Of a DNA stretch of 64,000 nucleotides, positions 8,678 through 16,278 are shown one piece after another. The translations under genes were made by a program, and so were the position numbers. Location: contig JAFDYI010000023.1 of assembly GCA_018267475.1 (NCBI GenBank), forward strand, positions 1-64,000, written 5' to 3'. This DNA is from Bacteroidota bacterium. Its GTDB lineage: Bacteria; Bacteroidota; Bacteroidia; B-17B0; Aurantibacillaceae. Position 1 is the first letter of the stretch; every line of letters begins with the position of its first letter. Below the pieces are notes generated by a model. The model saw only the letters and a program-made list of their open reading frames with translations, was not told where the DNA came from and searched no databases.

Positions 8678-9697
8678 TTGCGAGAAAACGTTTATATATT
8701 AGCTATTGAATCGAGTTGCGACGATACCTCGGCTGCCGTTAGCTGCAATAAAAAAATACTTTCTAATATCGTAGCTACACAAGAAATTCATAAAAAATAC
8801 GGCGGCGTGGTGCCCGAACTAGCCAGTCGCGACCACCAAAAAAACATCGTTCCGGTAGTTGATGCGGCATTAAAAAATGCGCGCATCTCTTTATCGCAAA
8901 TACAAGCTATTGCCTTTACGCGCGGGCCGGGGCTTATGGGATCTTTATTGGTAGGAGCTTCTTTTGCTAAAAGTTTGGCTTTGGCTTGCCGGTTGCCGCT
9001 TATAGAAGTAAATCACATGAAGGCGCATATTATGGCTCATTTTATAGAAGGAGAAAAAAAAGAGCCGGACTTTCCTTTTTTGTGCTTAACCGTTAGCGGC
9101 GGGCACACCCAGTTGGTTATAGTGCGCGATTATTACACCTTTGAACTAGTAGGCGAAACTCAAGATGATGCCGTAGGCGAAGCCTTTGATAAAGCAGCCA
9201 AAATTTTAGGCTTGCCCTACCCGGGTGGCCCCTTAATAGATGCTTATGCAGAAAAAGGAGATGCACAAAAATACCGTTTTCCCATTAGCAATATGCCTCA
9301 TTACGACTACAGTTTTAGCGGAATAAAAACAGCTTTTTTATATTTTATACAAGAGCAAACAAAACAAAATCCTTTGTTTGTACAAGAAAACATGGCTGAT
9401 ATTTGCGCCTCTTACCAGGCCTGCTTAACCGATAGCTTATTAAAAAAAATGATGGAGGCAGCCCGACAATACCGTATTAAAACGCTGTGTATAGCAGGAG
9501 GTGTTTCTGCCAACTCTTTGTTACGCAAGCGTTTGCAAGCACTTGAAGAAACCCAAAACTACCGCATATTCATACCTCCCTTTGCCTACTGCACCGATAA
9601 TGCCGCCATGATAGCCATTAGCGCTTACTTTAAATACCTGAAAAAAGATTTTTGCAGCCTGCAAGTTGCTCCCCTGCCTAGGCTTGAAATAAAATAA
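8678..9697 (+). CDS. tsaD: tRNA threonylcarbamoyladenosine transferase TsaD
   Basis: Kae1/TsaD/Gcp family. It transfers threonylcarbamoyl from threonylcarbamoyl-AMP to A37 of ANN-decoding tRNAs with TsaB and TsaE. The N-terminal ILAIESSCDDTSAAV is the family signature, HMKAHIMAH supplies the metal-binding His pair, and SGGHTQLV, FDKAAKILGLPYPGGP and AGGVSANS follow in order. Length (about 339) is normal. No ATG is available at the right place. TTG at 8678 (giving M-RENVYILAIES) fits family starts and the promoter at 8637; a longer TTG start at 8642 would lie inside the -7 box. Confidence 0.93.
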   Translation: MRENVYILAIESSCDDTSAAVSCNKKILSNIVATQEIHKKYGGVVPELASRDHQKNIVPVVDAALKNARISLSQIQAIAFTRGPGLMGSLLVGASFAKSLALACRLPLIEVNHMKAHIMAHFIEGEKKEPDFPFLCLTVSGGHTQLVIVRDYYTFELVGETQDDAVGEAFDKAAKILGLPYPGGPLIDAYAEKGDAQKYRFPISNMPHYDYSFSGIKTAFLYFIQEQTKQNPLFVQENMADICASYQACLTDSLLKKMMEAARQYRIKTLCIAGGVSANSLLRKRLQALEETQNYRIFIPPFAYCTDNAAMIAISAYFKYLKKDFCSLQVAPLPRLEIK

Positions 9698-9710
9698 TTT
9701 TTATAAAAAA

Positions 9711-9742
9711 TTTGCTTGTAAGCAAAAAGTATCTACATTTGC
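9711..9742 (+). promoter_or_regulatory. Promoter of tRNA-Gly, full -33/-7 type
   Basis: TTTG at 9711-9714, a 19-bp spacer, then TACATTTGC at 9734-9742. It is the best match in the window to the Bacteroidota promoter consensus. The tRNA begins 19 bp after the first T of the -7 box. Confidence 0.8.
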
Positions 9743-9752
9743 AGCCTCAAAA

Positions 9753-9825
9753 GCGGAAGTAGCTCAGTTGGTAGAGCGTAACCTTGCCAAGGTTAAGGTC
9801 GCGGGTTCGAGACCCGTTTTCCGCT
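9753..9825 (+). tRNA. tRNA-Gly (anticodon GCC)
   Basis: 73 nt cloverleaf: acceptor GCGGAAG with TTTCCGC (last pair G-U), D-arm AGCTCAGTTGGTAGAGC, anticodon stem ACCTT/AAGGT with GCC in the loop, T-arm GCGGG/CCCGT around TTCGAGA. No CCA is encoded. Confidence 0.95.
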
Positions 9826-9826
9826 C

Positions 9827-9852
9827 AAAAAAAAGCCGTATAGGCTTTTTTT
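9827..9852 (+). terminator. Terminator after tRNA-Gly
   Basis: AAAAAAGCC, a short loop (GTATA), then GGCTTTTTTT: a stem running directly into a T tract. Confidence 0.75.
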
Positions 9853-9871
9853 ATTAGTAGCCATGCCATTT

Positions 9872-9956
9872 GCCTGGGTGGTGGAATTGGTAGACACGCA
9901 GGACTTAAAATCCTGTGACCTTAACAGTCGTACGGGTTCAAGTCCCGTCCCGGGTA
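9872..9956 (+). tRNA. tRNA-Leu (anticodon TAA)
   Basis: 85 nt, with the long variable arm of class II tRNAs. Acceptor GCCTGGG pairs with CCCGGGT. Anticodon stem CAGGA/TCCTG holds loop CTTAAAA with anticodon TAA. T-arm ACGGG/CCCGT around TTCAAGT. No CCA is encoded. Confidence 0.94.
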
Positions 9957-9960
9957 CTAA

Positions 9961-9997
9961 ATAACAAAGAAGCCTCCAATGGAGGCTTCTTTGTTAT
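9961..9997 (+). terminator. Perfect 17-bp hairpin terminator after tRNA-Leu
   Basis: Left arm ATAACAAAGAAGCCTCC (9961-9977), loop AAT, right arm its exact complement (9981-9997). It can serve both strands: the minus-strand histidine kinase gene ends 27 bp to its right at 10024. Confidence 0.8.
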
Positions 9998-10023
9998 CTG
10001 TATAAAAGTTCTTTCTTACCTTA

Positions 10024-11886
10024 TCACGCCTTTGTTTTTTCTTCTACTCTTACCACCGTACCTTGTTTAATTTCAGAATGAATACTTATATCAAAATTTA
10101 TTTCATTAGCCCTATAGCGCATATTACCAAGCCCGCTATTCCAATTTACTTGGTTCATATCAAACCCTATCCCATTATCTACAATTTCTAACACAATCCT
10201 TTTGTTGCTATATAATGTAAAACTTACCTGGGTAGCGTTAGCGTGCTTAATGATGTTTTGAATAATCTCTTGAACTATGCGGTACAAGTTTAAACTAACA
10301 GAAGGGTTAAGGTATTGTACCGTTGTAATATCCTCAATATAAGTAACTTTTATACTCGCGTTTTTCAATAATTGTTTATCCGTATATGTTTTTAAAAAGA
10401 AAAAAAACTGTTGCCCGGATACTGTTTTTGTTTTTAATATCCATACAGTTTCTCGTAGCGTGCTCATTATGCTTTCTGCATTTACACGCAACTCTTTTAT
10501 TTCCGGCTGATAATGGGCAGGTAAATTGGATTCAATAGAATCAATTTGCGCCAAAAGAGACGTAGTGTATGCCCCCATATTATCATGCAAATCTCTGGCT
10601 ATGCGCTCTCGTTCTTGGTTTTCTGCCTCAAAAACAGCTTTATTTACGTGCAGTTGTTGCTTATGTGTTTGTTTGGCTTGTTTAGTTTTGTATATAAAAT
10701 AAATGGTGGTTCCCATTAATACTAAAATAAGGGCTGCAATTAAAGCCATAAGCTCTTGCTGGTGTAGTTTTTGATTTTGTGTTTTTATTAGTTCGTCTTT
10801 TTTGTTCGTTTCGTATTCTATTTGCAATACTCCCATTTTAGTATTTAAGGTCATATTATTAATCTGTTGTTCAATAGCGTTCGCCGAATCTCCATATAAC
10901 ATAGCTGTTTTATAGTCTTTTTGCGTTTTAAAAAAAGAGTACATCTGCATGTAACAACCGCGCAATTCTCTTTTAATATTATATTGTTTTAAGAGGCTAA
11001 TAGCGCCTTGATAAGTTTGTATAGCCAGCATTTTATCGCCTTTGTAAGCATATATATCAGCTAAGGCAATTAAATTAACCCCCATATTTTTTTTGTCATG
11101 GATGATGGAGTCTATACGGTATGATTTTTTAAAATATACTAAGGCAGAATCTGTTTTTTGCAATGTAAAAAAGCAAGTTGCTTTATTATTATAAAAGGGA
11201 CTTAGCAATATCAAGTGTTTAACACTCGATAAATGGGTAATCATATTATCGTCGATGAGTAAAGCGCTATCTATTTGCCCTAATTCTCCATACAAATTAG
11301 CGAGCAGATGATACGACACGGCATTGTCCACAGTAAAATTATTTTTTACGATATCTCTAAACCATTGCTTTGCTTGATTAAAATCTCCTTTCAATAAAAA
11401 AATATTAGCGATATTAACTTTAACACGATTAACAGATGCAGTTAAACGATGTTTTTCATAAACCGTTAAGGCTCTAAGATTAGCCTGAATAGCTTCAGGA
11501 TAATTTCCGGTATTTTTGTAGGTTTGCGCTATACCGACGTCTGATTTTGACACAAGAGTGTCTAAGTCCGGCCTTAGTCTTACTGATTTTTGTGCTTTGA
11601 GATAATAGTCTTGGCTCGTTTTATATTCGCTTATACGTGAAAATAAATTTCCTTTTAAGTGATTTGATAACCAGTACAATCGGTCGTCTTGGTATAATAG
11701 GGATAGCGAGTCAACTTTATTTAAAAGGATAACGATAGAATCCGCTTCCCCGTTTTTAATATTTTCATATTGCAAATAGCAAGCATTAAATACTACATCA
11801 TTTTTGTTTTTTTGATTTGGTTCAACACAATTTCTAAAAAGAATAAGCAGTGTAAAAAAAAATACAGCCCGTAAAAAATAACTCAT
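10024..11886 (-). CDS. TPR-containing sensor histidine kinase (NarX/HisKA_3 type)
   Basis: 620 residues. The N-terminus is hydrophobic and ends in a possible lipobox (LILFRNC, Cys20). It is followed by a long helical region with TPR-type repeats (about 75-345), a transmembrane helix (378-399), a short coiled linker, the HisKA_3 dimerisation domain with phospho-acceptor His434 in RERIARDLHDN, and a C-terminal ATPase domain (N-box Asn544 in QEIIQNIIKHAN, G1 box DNGIGF at 570-575, G2 GLGNMR). The TPR part is probably periplasmic. Kinases of this type phosphorylate NarL-family regulators, and the only one in this module is at 15543, so they are likely partners. Signal unknown. The gene is preceded by a terminator, so it has its own promoter. 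Confidence 0.9.
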   Translation of the reverse strand: MSYFLRAVFFFTLLILFRNCVEPNQKNKNDVVFNACYLQYENIKNGEADSIVILLNKVDSLSLLYQDDRLYWLSNHLKGNLFSRISEYKTSQDYYLKAQKSVRLRPDLDTLVSKSDVGIAQTYKNTGNYPEAIQANLRALTVYEKHRLTASVNRVKVNIANIFLLKGDFNQAKQWFRDIVKNNFTVDNAVSYHLLANLYGELGQIDSALLIDDNMITHLSSVKHLILLSPFYNNKATCFFTLQKTDSALVYFKKSYRIDSIIHDKKNMGVNLIALADIYAYKGDKMLAIQTYQGAISLLKQYNIKRELRGCYMQMYSFFKTQKDYKTAMLYGDSANAIEQQINNMTLNTKMGVLQIEYETNKKDELIKTQNQKLHQQELMALIAALILVLMGTTIYFIYKTKQAKQTHKQQLHVNKAVFEAENQERERIARDLHDNMGAYTTSLLAQIDSIESNLPAHYQPEIKELRVNAESIMSTLRETVWILKTKTVSGQQFFFFLKTYTDKQLLKNASIKVTYIEDITTVQYLNPSVSLNLYRIVQEIIQNIIKHANATQVSFTLYSNKRIVLEIVDNGIGFDMNQVNWNSGLGNMRYRANEINFDISIHSEIKQGTVVRVEEKTKA

Positions 11887-11939
11887 TATCTGTTTTTGTT
11901 TGTATAGAACTTCTAATATTAAACCATTTTAAATGTAAA

Positions 11940-11974
11940 AAAAACGCTCCATTTTTTATATCTGGAGCGTTTTT
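11940..11974 (-). terminator. Terminator of the secreted-protein operon
   Basis: 12-bp perfect stem: AAAAACGCTCCA (11940-11951) against TGGAGCGTTTTT (11963-11974), read on the minus strand into a further run of T. It separates the T9SS repeat protein gene from the downstream kinase gene. Confidence 0.75.
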
Positions 11975-11995
11975 AAAGTTACTATATTGCTGAAA

Positions 11996-13849
11996 TTATT
12001 CAATAATAATTTTCTTAATTATTTTCTTAATTATTTTATTCCCCTCGTTATCAGCAATATATGCGTAATAAACACCTGGCGCTATGCCTTCTAAATTGCA
12101 ATCAAATATGGTATTACTTACATTCTTCTTTATTTGATTATAAATAGTCTGACCTAAGGTATTAACAATGGTGAATGTTACGTTTGTAGTTTGAGGCATT
12201 GTTACTACCGCATAAAATGCCCCATTATTTGGATTAGGATACACTGCAAATTCTACATTTCGTGCTTCATATTCCGAAATACCTAGACAAGTAGTAACGG
12301 TAACATTTACAGTGTTTTGATTGCTGCATCCGCTTACTGTATTGGTACCTATAACCGTATAAGTGGCACTCAAAGTTGGTGTAACGACAACCGTTGCGCT
12401 TGTTACGCTTCCTGCATTAGCACTCCATATATATGTATTGGCTCCGCTAGCAGTGAGGGTATCAGCCTGCGCCGTGCATATAGTACCGTTGCTTGCTACA
12501 GCTGTTACGCTTGGTAAGGCATTAACCGTAACATTAACTGTGCTTTGTCCTACACAACCATTAATGTCTGTACCTAACACAGTATATGTATCGCTTAGCA
12601 TAGGAGATATTGCTACAGATGAACTTGTTGCACTTCCTGCATTAGTGCTCCATATATATGAAATGGCACCGGTAGCTATTAGTGTATCAGCATGTGAAGC
12701 GCATATCGTGGAATTACTTATTGCAGCCATAACGGAAGGGATTGGGTTTACTACTATAGAAATAGTGTCTATTCCTTGGCAGTTATTCCCATCAGTACCT
12801 ACTACAGTATAAGTGGTTGTTGCCATCGGATTAACTATTGGCCCCGAGGGGGTATAACTATAAACGTTAGCTCCCGAAGGGCTAATGGTATAAGTATTTC
12901 CTGCACAAATAGTACCACTATTGGCGCTAATTACAGGGTTCGGATTTACGGTTACAGTAGTTACAACGGTATTAGTACATCCGGCAGCGTTAGCTCCCGT
13001 TATTGTGTATGAACTGGTTGTTGTAGGGGTTACTACGCTTGTGCCCGAGCTGTATGTGTATGTGGAAGCGCCGCCAGGCACCATCGTGTAAGTGCTACCA
13101 CTACATATAGCAGCACTGCTAACTGTAACGGTTGGTACCGCATTTACAACAATATATCCTGTTTTAACAACCGTATTACTACCGTTATAGTTTGTTGCAG
13201 TAAGCGTTACGTCGTAAACACCGGGTATATTGTAATTTACTGTTGGGGTTGCAACTGTAGATACGGAAGGAGTACCGGCAGTAAATATCCAGTTCCAGTT
13301 GGAAGGATTGTTTTGCGATACATCAGTAAAAACAACGGTGCTTCCTGCACAAATGGTGTTAGCATTTACCGTAAAGTCAGCCACGGGAGTTAAGGTAGTG
13401 CAATAGATGACTTTATCTAAAGAAAACCCATCGCCTGAACTACCCATATAGGCATAAAACTGAGGTGGAGTACCACAACTGCTATTATTCTGTACATCGG
13501 TAACAGCACCATCGGCTGCCCCCCCCATGTATGCAAAGTACTGAGGCGGTGTAGAACAAGTTGCGTTCGTTAATAAATCTGTATGAGCGCCATCAGCCAT
13601 ACCTCCCATATAAGCAAAAAACTGCGGAGGTGATGAGCAACTGGCTTGCACTAATGCATCTGTATGAGCGCCATCAGCCATTCCGCCCGTATAGGCAAAA
13701 AATTGTGATGGAACGGAACAACTGCTTTGAGTAAGTGCGTCTGTGTGCGCACCATCAGCCATTCCGCCATTATATTGCGAAAAAGCAAATAATGGAAACA
13801 TACAGAGCCATACATACAGCCATTTTTTATATGATGTTATTCTTATCAT
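11996..13849 (-). CDS. T9SS-exported cell-surface protein with 27-residue tandem repeats
   Basis: 617 residues. A signal peptide (ends FPLFAFSQ) is followed by four 27-residue repeats (about 26-133), each Y-x-GG-x-ADGA-x-TD then Cys then P-x-Q-F/Y-x-A, and a shorter fifth copy (YMGSSGDGFSLD). Next come a PKD-like domain (about 155-240, ending in the GVYDVTLTATN strand) and four Ig-like repeats of roughly 70-80 residues with a conserved C-A/S-G/H start and TTTYTV-x-GT strand. A type A T9SS sorting domain (YPNPNNGAFYA to the end) closes the protein. It should be exported by T9SS and attached to or released from the surface. It follows the FGE-like gene by 37 bp and is likely in one operon under the operator at 15379-15406. 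Function unknown; an adhesin is the natural guess. Confidence 0.85.
   Translation of the reverse strand: MIRITSYKKWLYVWLCMFPLFAFSQYNGGMADGAHTDALTQSSCSVPSQFFAYTGGMADGAHTDALVQASCSSPPQFFAYMGGMADGAHTDLLTNATCSTPPQYFAYMGGAADGAVTDVQNNSSCGTPPQFYAYMGSSGDGFSLDKVIYCTTLTPVADFTVNANTICAGSTVVFTDVSQNNPSNWNWIFTAGTPSVSTVATPTVNYNIPGVYDVTLTATNYNGSNTVVKTGYIVVNAVPTVTVSSAAICSGSTYTMVPGGASTYTYSSGTSVVTPTTTSSYTITGANAAGCTNTVVTTVTVNPNPVISANSGTICAGNTYTISPSGANVYSYTPSGPIVNPMATTTYTVVGTDGNNCQGIDTISIVVNPIPSVMAAISNSTICASHADTLIATGAISYIWSTNAGSATSSSVAISPMLSDTYTVLGTDINGCVGQSTVNVTVNALPSVTAVASNGTICTAQADTLTASGANTYIWSANAGSVTSATVVVTPTLSATYTVIGTNTVSGCSNQNTVNVTVTTCLGISEYEARNVEFAVYPNPNNGAFYAVVTMPQTTNVTFTIVNTLGQTIYNQIKKNVSNTIFDCNLEGIAPGVYYAYIADNEGNKIIKKIIKKIIIE
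12011..12037 (-). repeat. 12-bp tandem duplication at the 3' end of the T9SS protein gene
   Basis: A 12-bp unit (TTTCTTAATTAT on the plus strand) occurs twice in a row plus three bases of a third, encoding IIKKIIKK in the last strand of the sorting domain. Confidence 0.7.
13451..13774 (-). repeat. 81-bp coding tandem repeats (27 residues x 4)
   Basis: The reading frame repeats every 81 bp four times in the N-terminal part of the T9SS protein, with GGMADGAHTD nearly identical in units 1-3 and diverging in unit 4 (GGAADGAVTD). Confidence 0.85.
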
Positions 13850-13886
13850 GTATGTCGTGTTTTAAAATATTTGTGATATAACTATT

Positions 13887-15329
13887 TTATCTAACACCAC
13901 GCCCGCCAAGGCTTGAATAATGAGTAGTATTTGTATAGACATTATTTGCCCTATCTGATGTTCTTACATATGAAGCTCCATCTACATAACTGCCTCCGCG
14001 TAAGCCGGCGCCCAAACCAGTTGTAGCTGGCCAGTTGGCTTGATTGGCGTCACCTACTGCATTCAAGGTGCCATCGCCCAAAACACCTGTATAAGCTATG
14101 CCCTGTGCGTTCCCTGCCGAAACAACGTTTTCCCATAGGTTTCCTCCCATTTCCATAGCACCATAATAAGCAGCGCCCGCCGATGCCCGACCTGAAGAGT
14201 TAGTTGCAAAAATACCTACACGTAAAGGGCGGTAAGCCGGATTGGCGGTACCATAATCACACATTCCATTAGCCACAGCATTAGTGTAAGTTTCGGTTGC
14301 TGTTAGTGGAGTAGCTAATGCTACGCCGCTATATATTTGAGTAATGGCCGTAGTTCCCCAAACGTATTCGCCAGCCACGGGTGCCATTGTTCCACGGCAT
14401 ACTTTTTCATACTCAAGTTCTGTCATAGGGCGTAAGGCTGCCCAATCTAAATAAGCGTTAACATCTGAACTGGTTAAAAAGCCGCATGCAATATTTTGCC
14501 CATCGTTTGAATTGTTTAAAACGCCATCGTGCGTTACATCACAAGCAAAAATGGCCGGAACGGTATTGTTAAATCCTGAAGTGCCAATAACAATACCACT
14601 GCCGCTGGCATTAGAAAAAGCGTAGGTGCCAGATGCAGAAATAGGATCGGAAATAACTCTTGTTTTTTGTTGGTCATAGGTTAAGGTGTTTAAAAACTCA
14701 ACATATTGTTCTTGAGTAATTTCGTACTTCATACAATAAAAACTATTGTATCCGGTAGGGTAAGAAGACGATACCCCTGGTGATGAGCCACCTAAAGCGG
14801 CCGCTGTAATACCTCCTGACTGAGAAGAGGCTGTAACCGTATAGGTATTAAAAGTACTAGACGATGTTCCATCACCTAATACAAAATTACCTTGTGGCAC
14901 ATTAACCATTTCAATACCAAAAACTTTAAAATTATAAGCACCAGCGGGCATCGTCATTTTTAATGATACAGCCACGCTACCGGTACTGCCTCCGCCGGCA
15001 GCACTGCGACGAATAAATACTCCTTTGCCATCGGTAACAGCATCAACTTGTAATGGTGATCCTGCAGTGTGATCAGCACTAATTGTACTTAAAGGCGCCT
15101 GATACCATTGCTTCGTTGCGCAATCTTGATATTTAATAAATACCCAAGCCGCATCCCAATTACTAGGAGCGACGCTGGCATTCCAACTGTTATCCCAACT
15201 GATGTTAAAACTTACTACCGAGCCTGTTGCAGCGGTTCCACTAATTTGAATGTTATTTGCCTTAACGTCTGTAGCTGTTACAGCTAACAAACCTGCAATA
15301 CAACTCATTGTTTTGAAGATTTTTTTCAT
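13887..15329 (-). CDS. Secreted FGE/SUMF1-fold protein, catalytic cysteines absent
   Basis: 480 residues with a signal peptide (MKKIFKTMSCIAGLLAVTATDVKA). Residues 25-140 form a beta-rich domain; 140-480 match the formylglycine-generating enzyme (SUMF1/EgtB/PvdO) fold: YCMKYEITQEQYVEFLN, then MTELEYEKVCRG, GNLWENV, and LRGGSYVDGASYVR. In active FGE the last segment carries two cysteines (GGSW-x-C-x4-C); here the equivalent positions appear to be Asp449 and Val454, and the usual GFRC end reads GGRGVR. So it probably lacks FGE chemistry and uses the C-type-lectin-like fold for binding or structure. No T9SS sorting domain is seen. First gene of the operon controlled from 15354-15406. Confidence 0.85.
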   Translation of the reverse strand: MKKIFKTMSCIAGLLAVTATDVKANNIQISGTAATGSVVSFNISWDNSWNASVAPSNWDAAWVFIKYQDCATKQWYQAPLSTISADHTAGSPLQVDAVTDGKGVFIRRSAAGGGSTGSVAVSLKMTMPAGAYNFKVFGIEMVNVPQGNFVLGDGTSSSTFNTYTVTASSQSGGITAAALGGSSPGVSSSYPTGYNSFYCMKYEITQEQYVEFLNTLTYDQQKTRVISDPISASGTYAFSNASGSGIVIGTSGFNNTVPAIFACDVTHDGVLNNSNDGQNIACGFLTSSDVNAYLDWAALRPMTELEYEKVCRGTMAPVAGEYVWGTTAITQIYSGVALATPLTATETYTNAVANGMCDYGTANPAYRPLRVGIFATNSSGRASAGAAYYGAMEMGGNLWENVVSAGNAQGIAYTGVLGDGTLNAVGDANQANWPATTGLGAGLRGGSYVDGASYVRTSDRANNVYTNTTHYSSLGGRGVR

Positions 15330-15353
15330 GTTTATTTGTTTTTAATTTGGGAA

Positions 15354-15361
15354 CAAAAATA
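15354..15361 (-). promoter_or_regulatory. -7 box of the FGE-like/T9SS operon
   Basis: TATTTTTG on the minus strand, 32 bp from the ATG at 15329. No TTTG at -33; instead the palindromic operator sits upstream with its centre 31.5 bp from the first T. Confidence 0.6.
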
Positions 15362-15378
15362 CTTTGGGTATAAACGGG

Positions 15379-15406
15379 ATAAAATACTCATTAAGGAGTA
15401 TTTTAT
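15379..15406. promoter_or_regulatory. Operator 1 of the NarL-type regulator
   Basis: Inverted repeat with 11-bp arms: ATAAAATACTC, six bases, GAGTATTTTAT. Its core TACTCAT-TA-AGGAGTA has the 7-2-7 geometry of NarL sites, and both heptamers fit the TACYYMT consensus. It serves the minus-strand operon starting at 15329. Confidence 0.8.
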
Positions 15407-15487
15407 TGACGCAACTAGATAAAGCAAACAACTTTACTGCTACAATATAGCGCTCCGCATTTTTCAACTTTTTAAAGTTATGAAATG

Positions 15488-15507
15488 AAAATACTCTAAA
15501 ATGAGTA
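15488..15507. promoter_or_regulatory. Operator 2, in front of the response regulator gene
   Basis: AAAATACTC, six bases, GAGTA (left arm identical to operators 1 and 3; right arm conserved over five bases). Right heptamer reads TACTCAT on the opposite strand. Its centre (15499.5) is 31.5 bp from the first base of the -7 box at 15531. Confidence 0.75.
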
Positions 15508-15530
15508 CAGTTTGTTTTTACAGAAAGATA

Positions 15531-15538
15531 TACCTTTG
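15531..15538 (+). promoter_or_regulatory. -7 box of the response regulator
   Basis: TACCTTTG, first T 12 bp before the GTG start at 15543, predicting a leaderless transcript. Confidence 0.6.
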
Positions 15539-15542
15539 GCAA

Positions 15543-16202
15543 GTGGATATTAACATCGGCATAGTAGATGATAAAACGATAAATCGTAATACCGTTAAAC
15601 ATAAGTTAGCGCTCTACTCCCAAATAAATATTGTACTTGAAGCAAATAATGGTAAAGATTTTTTAGAGCAGTTAAAAAATATCCCCGACAAAAAAAAACC
15701 AAAACTAATTTTAATGGATTTAGATATGCCGATTATGGATGGCATCGAGGCTATTAAAGTTTCTGCAGCGGCATACCCAGAAATTAAAATTATTGTACTA
15801 ACTATATTTGAAGACACGGATCGTATTTTTGAAGCTATAAAAGCGGGTGCAAGCGGGTATTTATTGAAAGATGATAAAGCTGTAAACATCATGGACGCAA
15901 TCACTAATGTTATTGAGCATAATGGGGTTCCGATGAGCCCTACAATTGCTCGAAAAGCAATGGAAATGCTTATTAACAAACCAATCACAAAAAAAACAGA
16001 AGAAAACACACTGGGCTTATCCGAAAGAGAATTAGAAATTTTAAAAAATCTATCTAGTGGAAGTACTTACAGTCAAATTGGGGAAAAACTTTTTATTAGC
16101 CCTTTAACCGTGCGAAAACATGTAGCTAATTTATACGCTAAACTTCATGTCAATAATCGGGTGCAGGTAATTAATATCGCACAAAAAAATAATTTGATTT
16201 AA
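15543..16202 (+). CDS. NarL/FixJ-family response regulator
   Basis: 219 residues. A receiver domain (VDD at 8-10, phospho-acceptor Asp59 in LMDLDMPIMDG, conserved Lys in GYLLKDD) is followed by a LuxR-type helix-turn-helix (LSERELEILKNLSSG to the end, with SPLTVRKHVANLYAKL as recognition region). Such proteins activate transcription as dimers on inverted repeats once phosphorylated by HisKA_3 kinases; the kinase at 10024 is the probable donor. The frame is open to ATG 15501, but that would lie upstream of the promoter; GTG 15543 gives the normal receiver start (MDINIGIVDD). Operator 2 in its promoter implies autoregulation. Confidence 0.9.
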   Translation: MDINIGIVDDKTINRNTVKHKLALYSQINIVLEANNGKDFLEQLKNIPDKKKPKLILMDLDMPIMDGIEAIKVSAAAYPEIKIIVLTIFEDTDRIFEAIKAGASGYLLKDDKAVNIMDAITNVIEHNGVPMSPTIARKAMEMLINKPITKKTEENTLGLSERELEILKNLSSGSTYSQIGEKLFISPLTVRKHVANLYAKLHVNNRVQVINIAQKNNLI

Positions 16203-16213
16203 AGCATAGTAAT

Positions 16214-16235
16214 AAAATACTCTATAGAGAGTATT
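16214..16235. promoter_or_regulatory. Operator 3, in front of the second T9SS gene
   Basis: AAAATACTC, six bases (TATAGA), GAGTATT. It lies in the 76-bp gap after the response regulator. The centre (16225.5) is 31.5 bp from the -7 box at 16257. Confidence 0.78.
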
Positions 16236-16256
16236 GGGATTTATTTCTATACAGCC

Positions 16257-16265
16257 AATCTTTGC
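16257..16265 (+). promoter_or_regulatory. Weak -7 box of the second T9SS gene
   Basis: AATCTTTGC: the TTTGC part is intact, but the leading TA is AA. No -33 TTTG, so activation from operator 3 is plausible. ATG follows at 16279. Confidence 0.5.
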
Positions 16266-16278
16266 AAAAAAAAACGTA

